Of a stretch of DNA of 64,000 bases, positions 34,859 to 43,516 are shown piece by piece; the stretch's first letter is position 1; every line of letters starts with the position of its first letter. The position numbers and the translations under genes were made by a program. The notes under the pieces were generated by a model. That model had not been told where the DNA came from. It saw nothing but the letters and a program-made list of their open reading frames with translations, and made no database searches. This stretch comes from Chitinophaga skermanii (lineage in GTDB: Bacteria > Bacteroidota > Bacteroidia > Chitinophagales > Chitinophagaceae), in contig NZ_QLLL01000002.1 of NCBI RefSeq assembly GCF_003259335.1, forward strand, positions 771,885 through 835,884. Reading direction: 5' to 3'.

Positions 34859-35548
34859 ATGATCAAAATGGTGGTTTTTGACATGGCCGGTACTACATTA
34901 AATGAAGATAACGTAGTATATAAAACAGTGCAATCCTCAATTAACCAAGCAGGCTTTAATGTATCGCTCGATGCTGTACTAGCAGCAGGTGCAGGCAAAG
35001 AAAAGTTACAAGCGATTAAAAGTGTTTTAGCAGACATGGATGTACATGACGACAACATTGCGCAAAACATTTTTTCGCATTTCAATGAGAGCTTACACCA
35101 AGCTTACCAAACCCTGCATGTTACAGAGCAAAACAATGCTAGCCATGTATTCAACGTATTGAAAGAAAAGGGTATTACAGTGGTATTGAATACTGGTTAC
35201 AGCCGTGCTATTGCTACTATGTTACTCGCTAAATTAGGCTGGGTACAAGGTACGCATTACGACTTACTCATTACCGCCAGCGATGTGGCACAGAATAGAC
35301 CACATCCAGACATGATATTTTCTGCCATGCAACAAGCGGGTATTGAGAATGGTGCGGCCGTCATAAAAGTGGGTGATTCGACCATTGATGTTGAGGAAGG
35401 AAGAAACGCGGGATGTGACATCTCTATTGGCATCACAACTGGCGCTCATACCAAAGAACAATTAGCCAATGCGCAGCCGTCTTATATTATCGACGATTTA
35501 TCAGAAATTTTAACCATTATCCAATCGCATCCTTACCAGGTAGCCTAA
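34859..35548 (+). CDS. HAD-superfamily phosphonatase-like hydrolase
   Basis: The 229-residue HAD hydrolase has the nucleophile motif FDMAGTT (Asp8, with Ala10 as in phosphonoacetaldehyde hydrolases), motif II VVLNTGYSR, and motif IV KVGDSTIDVEEGRNAG. In the cap domain GAGKEKLQAI places Lys47 where the Schiff-base lysine of PhnX is expected (alignment by eye). The family is known as phosphonatase-like. It may cleave the C-P bond of phosphonoacetaldehyde or a related compound, or be a plain phosphatase. It is co-directional with and 20 bp downstream of the OPA transporter. Confidence 0.83.
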   Translation: MIKMVVFDMAGTTLNEDNVVYKTVQSSINQAGFNVSLDAVLAAGAGKEKLQAIKSVLADMDVHDDNIAQNIFSHFNESLHQAYQTLHVTEQNNASHVFNVLKEKGITVVLNTGYSRAIATMLLAKLGWVQGTHYDLLITASDVAQNRPHPDMIFSAMQQAGIENGAAVIKVGDSTIDVEEGRNAGCDISIGITTGAHTKEQLANAQPSYIIDDLSEILTIIQSHPYQVA

Positions 35549-35593
35549 CACATCTTGCGTTCGTTCACCCCTATTCACTTTTTGAATGATGTA

Positions 35594-35615
35594 TAGCAAA
35601 CAATAATTGTTGCTA
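35594..35615. promoter_or_regulatory. Near-palindrome upstream of the TonB receptor
   Basis: TAGCAAACAAT and ATTGTTGCTA form a near-perfect inverted repeat with one bulged A, 60 bp before the receptor start. This is a candidate operator with no known partner. Confidence 0.35.
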
Positions 35616-35674
35616 GCATCTACTAGGCTGTTTCGATTCGAACAACACTCAACATTCTTTCAAACTTATTTACA

Positions 35675-38488
35675 ATGAAAGCATTTTCATTCGTAGCGCT
35701 ATTGCTATGCATGGGCAGCCACCTTTTTGCCCAACAGGTTGTAAATGGTCGCGTTATTGATCAGCATGGGCCATTACAAGGTGCGACCATTCGTATCAAA
35801 TCGGCTAACATTACATCCTTTACAGATGAAACGGGGCAATTTGTATTGCGTGTACAACCCGGTTCGCACACCCTTAGTATTTCCTTCGTAGGGCACAAAA
35901 CATTAGATACTACTATTCTTGTTACAAATGGCCAACAAGTTCAACTGCCAGCTATTAAGTTGGCCTCCAACATGGAACTAAACCAAGTGAAAATCACGGG
36001 CATTTACAATTCCGGTGAAAGAAAGGCTATAAGCATGCGCAGAAATGCTACAGCTATTATGGATGTAGCCAGTGCAGATGCCATAGGTAAGTTACCAGAT
36101 ATGAATGCAGCGGAAGCAGTACAACGCATTCCGGGTGTTAGTATCGATCGCGATCAAGGTGAAGGTAGATATGTAACGGTTCGTGGAACACCGTCGCAAT
36201 GGAGTTCCACCACCATTAACGGTGACAGGATGCCGGCCGCCAAAACATCGGGCGACTTACTAGGTAACCGTACGGTGCCAATGGATTTATTGCCCTCGGA
36301 GTTTATACAGTACGTGCAGGTAATTAAGGCGATTACACCCGATTATGAGGGCGATGCCATTGGTGGTACGATCAACTTCATACCAAGAACATCACCCGAC
36401 AAACGTACCTTGAAATTAACAGCAGCACTGCCTTATTCGCCGCGCCCAGAAGACAAGGTGGGTATTAATGGAACGGTGCTATACGGCGATCGGTTATTAA
36501 AGAATAAACTTGGGTTTTTAGTGTTGGGGAATATTAACCGTCGTACTTACGGAACGGATGATTACGAGGTGGTGTATGGTAACAAGTTGCATAACGTAAC
36601 CACATTAGATGTGCGTAATTACCAAGGTACGCGTACAAACAAAGGTTTTAATGCGGCTGTGGATTATCAAATTTCACCCGCTACCAAAGTATATGCACGT
36701 GGCTATTACACGGAGTTACTTGATAATGAACGTAACCGTAAAACGATGCACTATTTCGATAAAGCTACCAACAATGCTGTATTGCGCTGGAACGTAGTAG
36801 ATTATTGGTTCAAGAACTATGGTGGCGATGCAGGTTTTCAATCGCGTATCAATAACAAGTTAACCTTGAATGGGCACGTTGGCTATTATAAATCATGGGC
36901 AGGTTATAAAGGCCCGAATTCAGTGGATAAAAACCGTCGTGGGTACTATTACGGTAACTGGGTACAAACCGTTAAGTATGGTAACATGGCTAGTGTAGAA
37001 GGTAAAAGTTATAAGTTCTTGAATGGTGATGGGCCAGCAGGATATGTAGGTGATCAACCCGACAACATCCAACCACACTTCGATCCATCTACACCTTACA
37101 TCCCGGATAATTACGCGTTGGATAGATTCGTGATTTCGATTAGGAATATTTCCGAAGCTGATAAAGTAGGTGCATTAGATGCAACATATACCGTTTCCTC
37201 GAAATTAAAATTCAAAGTAGGTGGCAAGTACCGTCGTAAAACAAGTACCTACGATTACAGGTATATTACATGGATTTATAAAACAACAGCCGCGAAAGCA
37301 TACATAACACAATGGGAAAGAGAAGATTTTCCAGCGAAGAACTGGTTCCCCGAGTTGAACAATGCTTATGACAATTTGAAGTTTCGTTATCCAACGATGC
37401 AATCATTTATCAACCCAACGAGCATTCCAGGTGTAGCACAAAATCTTACGTATACCATGAACGATGCAACGAACTCGTCGTACGCTACGGGTAACTACAA
37501 TGCGCATGAAAATGTGTTGGCAGGTTACGGCATGACGGAATGGAACTTTGCCCCGAATTTAACCTTTGTGGGTGGGCTTCGTTATGAATATACGGATGTG
37601 CAATCTGACAGTTACCAGTTTAATGATATCACGAAAGTAGTAACCCCTATCAGCAGCAAAAACAATTTCCCGGCGATATTACCGATGGGGCATTTGATTT
37701 ACAAGCCTAATAACAAGTTGGATTTACGGGCAGCAGCTACCCGTACGTTTGCAAGGGCTTCGTTTAACGAGATTAGTCCTAGCACCCGTGTAAACCCGAA
37801 TACTTTAGCTGTAACAATCGGCAACCCGGGATTGAAACCGACCTTTTCATGGAACTATGATGTAATTGGTAGTTACTATTTGAATAGTAACAGCTATGTA
37901 TCGGCGGGTTTATTCTACAAGCATATTAAAGACGTGATTTACGTGAATTCGTACCAAGAAACGCGTACGGTAGATGGTGTTACAAGTACCTACAATGTTT
38001 CGCAGCCTTTGAATTCGGATAAATCAAAATTATATGGTATCGAGATGACGTATAATCAGAAGTTCACGCAATTACCTGGGTTCTTAAGTGGATTGGGATT
38101 GAACTTGAATTATACTTATACCAAATCTGAAACTACATTGAAAGACCGACCAGGTGAGAAGATTGGATTGATGAACCAATCGCCGAACATCTTCAACGCG
38201 GCATTGTTCTATGAGAAATACAACTTCTCTTTACGGGTAGCAGCGAATTACCGCCAAGCTTTTCTAGTAGAAGTGCGCGATAATAAAGGGGCAGATCGCT
38301 ACCAAGATCAAGATTTCAGGGTAGACTTGAACTTATCGTATACGCTTCCTAAAAACATCACTTTGTTCTTTGATGCGAGTAACTTAACGAATCAACCATT
38401 GCGTTATTACCACGGGGTAAAAAGCAGGCCAGAGCAAGTGGAATATTACTCGGCTCGTGGCAGAGTGGGTATTAACTGGTCGCTATAA
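35675..38488 (+). CDS. TonB-dependent receptor of the phosphonate-like locus
   Basis: The 937-residue outer membrane receptor has a signal peptide (to about residue 20, SHLFAQ) and a carboxypeptidase-regulatory-like domain (about 22-100, starting VNGRVIDQHGPLQGATIRIK). The plug (about 120-240) includes AEAVQRIPGVSIDRDQGEGR and VRGTPSQWSSTTINGDRMPA. A 22-strand-type barrel ends with the aromatic terminus GRVGINWSL. It is not a SusC (no SusD partner, no STN). It sits between the hydrolase and a PhoD phosphatase, so its ligand is probably an organophosphorus compound (inference). Confidence 0.9.
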   Translation: MKAFSFVALLLCMGSHLFAQQVVNGRVIDQHGPLQGATIRIKSANITSFTDETGQFVLRVQPGSHTLSISFVGHKTLDTTILVTNGQQVQLPAIKLASNMELNQVKITGIYNSGERKAISMRRNATAIMDVASADAIGKLPDMNAAEAVQRIPGVSIDRDQGEGRYVTVRGTPSQWSSTTINGDRMPAAKTSGDLLGNRTVPMDLLPSEFIQYVQVIKAITPDYEGDAIGGTINFIPRTSPDKRTLKLTAALPYSPRPEDKVGINGTVLYGDRLLKNKLGFLVLGNINRRTYGTDDYEVVYGNKLHNVTTLDVRNYQGTRTNKGFNAAVDYQISPATKVYARGYYTELLDNERNRKTMHYFDKATNNAVLRWNVVDYWFKNYGGDAGFQSRINNKLTLNGHVGYYKSWAGYKGPNSVDKNRRGYYYGNWVQTVKYGNMASVEGKSYKFLNGDGPAGYVGDQPDNIQPHFDPSTPYIPDNYALDRFVISIRNISEADKVGALDATYTVSSKLKFKVGGKYRRKTSTYDYRYITWIYKTTAAKAYITQWEREDFPAKNWFPELNNAYDNLKFRYPTMQSFINPTSIPGVAQNLTYTMNDATNSSYATGNYNAHENVLAGYGMTEWNFAPNLTFVGGLRYEYTDVQSDSYQFNDITKVVTPISSKNNFPAILPMGHLIYKPNNKLDLRAAATRTFARASFNEISPSTRVNPNTLAVTIGNPGLKPTFSWNYDVIGSYYLNSNSYVSAGLFYKHIKDVIYVNSYQETRTVDGVTSTYNVSQPLNSDKSKLYGIEMTYNQKFTQLPGFLSGLGLNLNYTYTKSETTLKDRPGEKIGLMNQSPNIFNAALFYEKYNFSLRVAANYRQAFLVEVRDNKGADRYQDQDFRVDLNLSYTLPKNITLFFDASNLTNQPLRYYHGVKSRPEQVEYYSARGRVGINWSL

Positions 38489-38503
38489 AATTAATTACAA
38501 CTG

Positions 38504-38535
38504 CCGCTCGCTATCTTAGATCGTGAGCGGTTTTT
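38504..38535 (+). terminator. Terminator between the TonB receptor and phoD-like genes
   Basis: CCGCTC (38504-38509) pairs with GAGCGG (38525-38530), extended by a G-T and a C-G pair, and is followed by TTTTT. It may attenuate rather than fully stop, since the next gene starts 13 bp later. Confidence 0.75.
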
Positions 38536-38542
38536 ACATCGT

Positions 38543-40069
38543 ATGCATATGACTATTTCGAGAAGGGAATTTATTCAGTACGGGGTTTTGTTGGTACCGG
38601 CGCCACGCATGATTGCACATATTAAAAGTCAATACTTCCAACATGGTATTGCTTCTGGAGATCCATTGCAGGATAAAGTGATTATTTGGACGCGTATTAC
38701 CGAAAAAGGAACAGCGAAGGAAAAGGTGTATTGGGAGATAGCTTTGGATGAGCAGTTCACGCGCATTCAATATGCCGGCAATACGAGCATTTCGCAACAA
38801 TCGGATTATACCGTGAAGGTAGATGTAAATGGCTTATCGGCCGGTGAACAATACTTTTACCGCTTTAAATACCGTGGTCAATATTCGCCTATTGGGAAAA
38901 CGAAGACTTTACCTAACTCCGTTGGAATTAACGGTATGCAGGTAGCTGTTGTAAGTTGTAATAATTGGGAAGACGGCTATTTCAATTCATTCCGCTTTCT
39001 TTCTACCAAGCAGGATGTAGACGTGGTACTTCATTTAGGCGATTACATTTATGAATACGGCACAGGCGAATATGGTAACCCGGTAGTAGATCGTAAAAAC
39101 TTCCCTGGGCATGAAATAATTACACTAGGCGATTACCGCAAACGATATGCGCAATATAGAACAGATATTGATTTACAAGCCCTACATGCATCGAAGCCTT
39201 TTATAATGATTTGGGATGATCATGAGATTGCCAATGATGCCTATGCAGATGGCGCCAAGAATCACCAATCCAATGAAGGTGATTACCAAGTGCGCAAACA
39301 AGCTGCGATACAGGCTTACTTGGAGTGGTTGCCAGTGCGTGCTAGAAACGCACAAGAAATGCGTAGATCATTCACAGTGGGTAATGATTTCCAATTGTTG
39401 CTAACAGAGCAACGGGCTACAGCACGTACTTGCCAGTTGAGAGAAACGGATAAAGCCTTTTTCGATAGTAATCGAAGCCTAGTGGGTGGTTCGCAATTGG
39501 AATGGTTATGCGATGAATTAAAAGCCAGCAAGGCTACATGGAAATTCATAGGCAACCAAGTGATGTTTACAGGCTACAAAGTAAAACAAGGCTTTAAATC
39601 GCCCAAGGTGAATGATTGGTGGTTGGGGTATCCTGTGGAGCAAAAGAAACTAGTGGATTTTCTATCCAACGAGCAAGTACAAAACGTGGTATTCTTAACG
39701 GGAGATCATCACGAGTCGTTTGTATTGGCCATGCATAAGGAAGATGCATATTATACTTATAAGCGTACTGCAACAGAGAAACCGCTGGCTTGGGAATTCC
39801 TTACACCTAGTATTACTTCTCGTAATGGCGACCGTTTAAGCGCAGAAGAGATTGTTACGTTTGAAGAAATGCTGCATGATAAATCGGTGAACCCGCATTT
39901 AGTGTATGGGGATATTAAGCGCCATGGGTATTTGTTGTTGGATATATATGCGGATAGGTTATTGGCGCAGTATTGTTATGTAGACAATATTTTAACGCGG
40001 GATGCTAGCGAAACTGTGCTGAAGGCATTTGAATTGGGTGTGGGAGATTTTGTGGTGCGGGAGGTGTAG
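38543..40069 (+). CDS. PhoD-family alkaline phosphatase / phosphodiesterase, Tat-exported
   Basis: The protein has 508 residues from the ATG at 38543; 38549 is an alternative two codons on. The N-terminus has a twin-arginine motif (ISRREFIQYGVLLVPAP), fitting export of a folded metalloenzyme. Metal-binding motifs of the PhoD family are seen: VVLHLGDYIYEYG, IMIWDDHEIANDAY and VVFLTGDHHESF. An N-terminal PhoD_N fibronectin-like domain (GIASGDPLQDKVIIWTRI) precedes the catalytic core. PhoD enzymes release phosphate from mono- and diesters. In this context it may act on material taken up by the adjacent receptor. Confidence 0.9.
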   Translation: MHMTISRREFIQYGVLLVPAPRMIAHIKSQYFQHGIASGDPLQDKVIIWTRITEKGTAKEKVYWEIALDEQFTRIQYAGNTSISQQSDYTVKVDVNGLSAGEQYFYRFKYRGQYSPIGKTKTLPNSVGINGMQVAVVSCNNWEDGYFNSFRFLSTKQDVDVVLHLGDYIYEYGTGEYGNPVVDRKNFPGHEIITLGDYRKRYAQYRTDIDLQALHASKPFIMIWDDHEIANDAYADGAKNHQSNEGDYQVRKQAAIQAYLEWLPVRARNAQEMRRSFTVGNDFQLLLTEQRATARTCQLRETDKAFFDSNRSLVGGSQLEWLCDELKASKATWKFIGNQVMFTGYKVKQGFKSPKVNDWWLGYPVEQKKLVDFLSNEQVQNVVFLTGDHHESFVLAMHKEDAYYTYKRTATEKPLAWEFLTPSITSRNGDRLSAEEIVTFEEMLHDKSVNPHLVYGDIKRHGYLLLDIYADRLLAQYCYVDNILTRDASETVLKAFELGVGDFVVREV

Positions 40070-40149
40070 AAACATATTAATTACATTGAATTCATTATCC
40101 ATCAATCGCCAATTTACACCCGTTTGAGGATAATTTCTATTACAATTGC

Positions 40150-40194
40150 AACAACAAAGGCATCCCACTTACGCGAGATGCCTTGTTGCTTTTT
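40150..40194. terminator. Bidirectional terminator between PhoD-like and subtilisin genes
   Basis: CAACAAAGGCATC and GATGCCTTGTTG pair with one bulged A. A T run follows on the plus strand. It serves the convergent ends at 40069 and 40214. Confidence 0.8.
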
Positions 40195-40213
40195 ATAATA
40201 GTTGGTTGTTGAA

Positions 40214-41773
40214 TTATTTCTTTACCATTTTTGCGGCTGCTTGTAATGCGGTATAGGCATTCACTACCCCACCACTTTTCGAAAACTGGGCAAAGGGCTT
40301 TTTACTCCATATTCCATTTTGCTTGTAATACACTTCCCCGGGGTATTTAACAACAGACTCCACAATGGCTTGCTTTACTTGAACAGCCGATAAAGTTGGA
40401 TAATAAGAACGAATAAGCGCTGCTACGCCTGCTACTACGGGCGTTGCCATACTTGTTCCATCCATATTCTCGTATACTGAACCAGGCACCGTAGCGTAAA
40501 TAGCAACACCGGGTGCAAATACATCCACGGTATGTTCGCCGTAATTAGAGAATACTGCTACTAAGCTATCGCCCCATTTTTGGGTGGATGCACCTACTTC
40601 AATCCATGCCGCGGCTTCTCCACCATTTGCATAGATATTTGTAGGAAAGTGTTCTACCTCATCAATGTTTTCCGATTCGTTACCGGCAGCATGTACAAGC
40701 AATACGTCTTTTTTCATGGCGTATTGTACGGCTTCATCTACGATTGATTTATTAGGGGAAAAGAATTTCCCAAAGCTCATATTAATAATAGAAGCGCCGT
40801 TATCTACTGCATACCGAATAGCATTGGCCACATCCTTATCACGTTCGTCACCTTCGGGTATGGCGCGTACCACCATGATCTTTACAAGATCTGCCACACC
40901 CTCGGTGCCGATAAGGTTATTACGATCTGCTGCTATGATGCCTGCTACATGGGTACCATGCTTGGCATTAGGTCCCATGGCATCTGCGCTACCGTAAAGC
41001 GTTTCTTTTGTATTGGCGTAATCATCTCCTACGACTTCGCGGGAATCATATTCCAAATTCAGCAAATAGGCTGTTTGTGCGTGGTAATGAGCCAATGCGG
41101 GGTCAATTTCCGCACGTAAATATGTTGTAATATCAGGCCATTGATCTAAGGCTTGTACTAGCATTGTACGTGCCTGTGATTCTGCCATGTTGTTTGGATC
41201 GAATGCGATGAGCGCTGCGCGGCTTGGGTTTTGATCTCCTACTTTTGTAAGCACCGTATCAAACATTTTGCGCATACCGCTAATGCCATTGTACTGTTGC
41301 AATGCTTTCTTCCTTTTAGCATTGAATGCTGCACGCAAGGTTTGGTATTGTGCTAAACCAGTTGTATCTACCGGGAGATTTTTAAGATTAGGAAATCGTT
41401 TTTGACCTTCGCGGATAAGGCGTGTAAGCTCTGTATTATCGTACAATACATTTCCCTTTTTCGAACCTAAGAAACTCCATCCATGTACATCATCGGCATA
41501 ACCATTCTTATCATCATCGATGTTGTTTTGTTTCTCCCCTTTATTGCGCCATAATACCGATTTTAAATCAGCATGGGCGGTATCTACCCCGCTATCAATT
41601 ACGGCTACAATTACCGGCTTACCTTTTTTGCCTTTTAGCAATTCGGCATATGCGCGGTTTGTGCTAATGCCAAATATTGAATCTTTCGATAAATCTTTAT
41701 GTTGCCAGCCGCTTTGGGCATTGGCTATACCAGTTATTCCCAAGAATGCAGCAACGACACCGATCTTTCTCAT
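40214..41773 (-). CDS. Secreted S8 subtilisin-family serine protease
   Basis: The 519-residue protein has a signal peptide (about 1-20, GIANAQ). The triad is visible as Asp60 (VIVAVIDSGVDTAHADL), His near 272 (NAKHGTHVAGIIAADRN) and Ser near 441 (DGTSMATPVVAG). An insert of about 180 residues lies between the Asp and His segments (from WSFLGSKKGNVLYDNTELTR on), as in many Bacteroidota members. Its ATG overlaps the TGA of the upstream TlpA gene (ATGA), so translation is coupled. As the last gene of the SusCD operon it probably cleaves the protein or peptide source of the imported ligand. Confidence 0.93.
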   Translation of the reverse strand: MRKIGVVAAFLGITGIANAQSGWQHKDLSKDSIFGISTNRAYAELLKGKKGKPVIVAVIDSGVDTAHADLKSVLWRNKGEKQNNIDDDKNGYADDVHGWSFLGSKKGNVLYDNTELTRLIREGQKRFPNLKNLPVDTTGLAQYQTLRAAFNAKRKKALQQYNGISGMRKMFDTVLTKVGDQNPSRAALIAFDPNNMAESQARTMLVQALDQWPDITTYLRAEIDPALAHYHAQTAYLLNLEYDSREVVGDDYANTKETLYGSADAMGPNAKHGTHVAGIIAADRNNLIGTEGVADLVKIMVVRAIPEGDERDKDVANAIRYAVDNGASIINMSFGKFFSPNKSIVDEAVQYAMKKDVLLVHAAGNESENIDEVEHFPTNIYANGGEAAAWIEVGASTQKWGDSLVAVFSNYGEHTVDVFAPGVAIYATVPGSVYENMDGTSMATPVVAGVAALIRSYYPTLSAVQVKQAIVESVVKYPGEVYYKQNGIWSKKPFAQFSKSGGVVNAYTALQAAAKMVKK

Positions 41774-42324
41774 AGCTTGTGTTTTTTAACGATCGCTTCC
41801 GCGGCTTCTTCCGTGAACTTATTTTCTAGCAACAGTTGTAGATGCTCTTCGTATAAACTAAATGGATTAGTAATCCACATAATTGTATTGTTCTGTACAA
41901 TGAAGGTGCGTGGAATACCAACTGTACCGGAAGGTTTAATCCAATTCTTCTCAAAATCACTTTCTTCGCGTTTACCGGCATATGCAATGGGATAGCTGAT
42001 AATGTCTTTGTTGTCAACCAAAAACTGCTTTACTTTTTCAATATCATCTTCCCAAACATCTTGACCAATAAACTCGATACGATCTTTATACTTCGTATAC
42101 AATTGGTTCATATGCGGCATGGATTTGATACAAGGTTTACACCATGTAGCCCATAATTCGATGATATAAATTTTATTCTTATCGAACTGGGTAACAGGTG
42201 TACCACGCACCCACTCTACTTTTGGATAGGTGCTTACTTTTTCATGAACGTCTAAGTAAGTAACCTGTGCTTTCGAAGCGAAAGCACAAGTCAATAAGAA
42301 AACCAGTTGAATGAGTTTCTTCAT
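41770..42324 (-). CDS. TlpA-type thioredoxin-fold protein with intact CxxC
   Basis: The 184-residue protein has a signal peptide (about 1-20, FASKAQ). The redox site is ELWATWCKPCIKSMP, with Cys62 and Cys65. A cis-proline site (GIPRTFIV) is present. It is a periplasmic disulfide reductase of the TlpA/ResA kind. It lies between a cysteine-less relative and the subtilisin gene; both junctions are tight (3 bp from the upstream stop, ATGA overlap downstream), so all three are one transcript. Confidence 0.9.
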   Translation of the reverse strand: MKKLIQLVFLLTCAFASKAQVTYLDVHEKVSTYPKVEWVRGTPVTQFDKNKIYIIELWATWCKPCIKSMPHMNQLYTKYKDRIEFIGQDVWEDDIEKVKQFLVDNKDIISYPIAYAGKREESDFEKNWIKPSGTVGIPRTFIVQNNTIMWITNPFSLYEEHLQLLLENKFTEEAAEAIVKKHKL

Positions 42325-42327
42325 CGT

Positions 42328-43488
42328 TTAATTTTTTAGTAATGCTTTGATTTGTTTTGCAGGTTCTTCCATGAAGTTGATGTTACGGGAAATAATTTTC
42401 CCATCGGCACCAATTAAATAAGCATGTGGCGTACCACCAATAGAAAGGTTATAAGCATTAATAACGGTACCGTTTGTTGCTTCAACTTGTAGCTTATCGG
42501 GGTCCATTACATTAATTATATTGTCGCCTTTCATGCCTGTTTCGTCTAATATTTGTTTCCAATCTGCTCTACCTTCCGTATCATAATACACAGAAAGGAT
42601 TTTCATATTTTCATCTTTACAAGCACGGCTGATCTTATTCATCGCGAAGCTGAATGATTCAAACGGCACGAAATTGCGCATCCAGAATACTAACAATACA
42701 TTCTGACCTTTTAACGATGCCAACGAAACATCTTTACCATCTACATCTTTTAATGTAAAGTTGGGGGCCATTTTCCCTGGTGATAACCTTTCTGCAGCAG
42801 CTAACCTTACTGCTAATTTCTTTCCTTCGATTGAATTGCGAATACGGGGAGAGAATTGAGCAAACTCGCTTTGAATAGGTGCCGGTTCAAACAAAAACCC
42901 AGGTACTTTTCTTAACCAAACACTAAATCCAACATAGCTATTAGGATGCGACATAGCGAAGGCCAATTGTACTTCCCTTCTTTTTGCACGCAATGCTTCC
43001 ATTTCACGTCCAACTTTTTGGGCATTCTCTTTGTCTTCCTCTTCCATGTATACACGGAACATACTGTCGAGCACCCTACCTTTTTCTGCAACCGGGAGGT
43101 ACGCCTCAGTTAATTGCATGAAATCTACTTGGGATTCCCCTCCTTTTACTTGGGTAGACACTAAGTTGCCTGTACCTTTTGTTTCTAAATGTGTACTTGG
43201 ATCGATAAAAAATTCTTTATACTGGCCATTGATAGACTTATCCGTTGGAATAAATACAAGTGTACCAAAGGTGGGTTCTACTACCTTACCTTCGAAAGAA
43301 AAAGTACCGTTTATAACTGCACAAGAATCTCTAACATCTTTATTATCTACTGTATATCGCAAGCTGATCATACCTTGCTGATCTTGGCCCATTTGGCCTT
43401 TCATGGTGAACGTTTTCTGTGCAAAAACAGTGGGCATACCGGAAAGTATAAGCATGAGGGTTCCCACTGAAACATGGTGTAGTTTCAT
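42328..43488 (-). CDS. Thioredoxin-like protein with DUF4369-type N-terminus, redox cysteines lost
   Basis: The 386-residue protein has a signal peptide (about 1-23, MPTVFAQ), a beta-rich N-terminal domain of DUF4369 type (ISLRYTVDNKDVRDSCAVIN, GTFSFEGKV) and a helical middle. The C-terminal AhpC/TlpA-like domain starts MAPNFTLKDVDGKDVSLASL. At about residues 267-277, where the CxxC motif should be, the sequence is FWMRNFVPFESFSF, with no cysteine. A cis-proline (GGTPHAYLI) is retained. It is probably a non-redox binding or chaperone-like version. It lies 28 bp downstream of SusD. Confidence 0.87.
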   Translation of the reverse strand: MKLHHVSVGTLMLILSGMPTVFAQKTFTMKGQMGQDQQGMISLRYTVDNKDVRDSCAVINGTFSFEGKVVEPTFGTLVFIPTDKSINGQYKEFFIDPSTHLETKGTGNLVSTQVKGGESQVDFMQLTEAYLPVAEKGRVLDSMFRVYMEEEDKENAQKVGREMEALRAKRREVQLAFAMSHPNSYVGFSVWLRKVPGFLFEPAPIQSEFAQFSPRIRNSIEGKKLAVRLAAAERLSPGKMAPNFTLKDVDGKDVSLASLKGQNVLLVFWMRNFVPFESFSFAMNKISRACKDENMKILSVYYDTEGRADWKQILDETGMKGDNIINVMDPDKLQVEATNGTVINAYNLSIGGTPHAYLIGADGKIISRNINFMEEPAKQIKALLKN

Positions 43489-43516
43489 TTTATATTGATT
43501 TATATGTTACTAAAGT

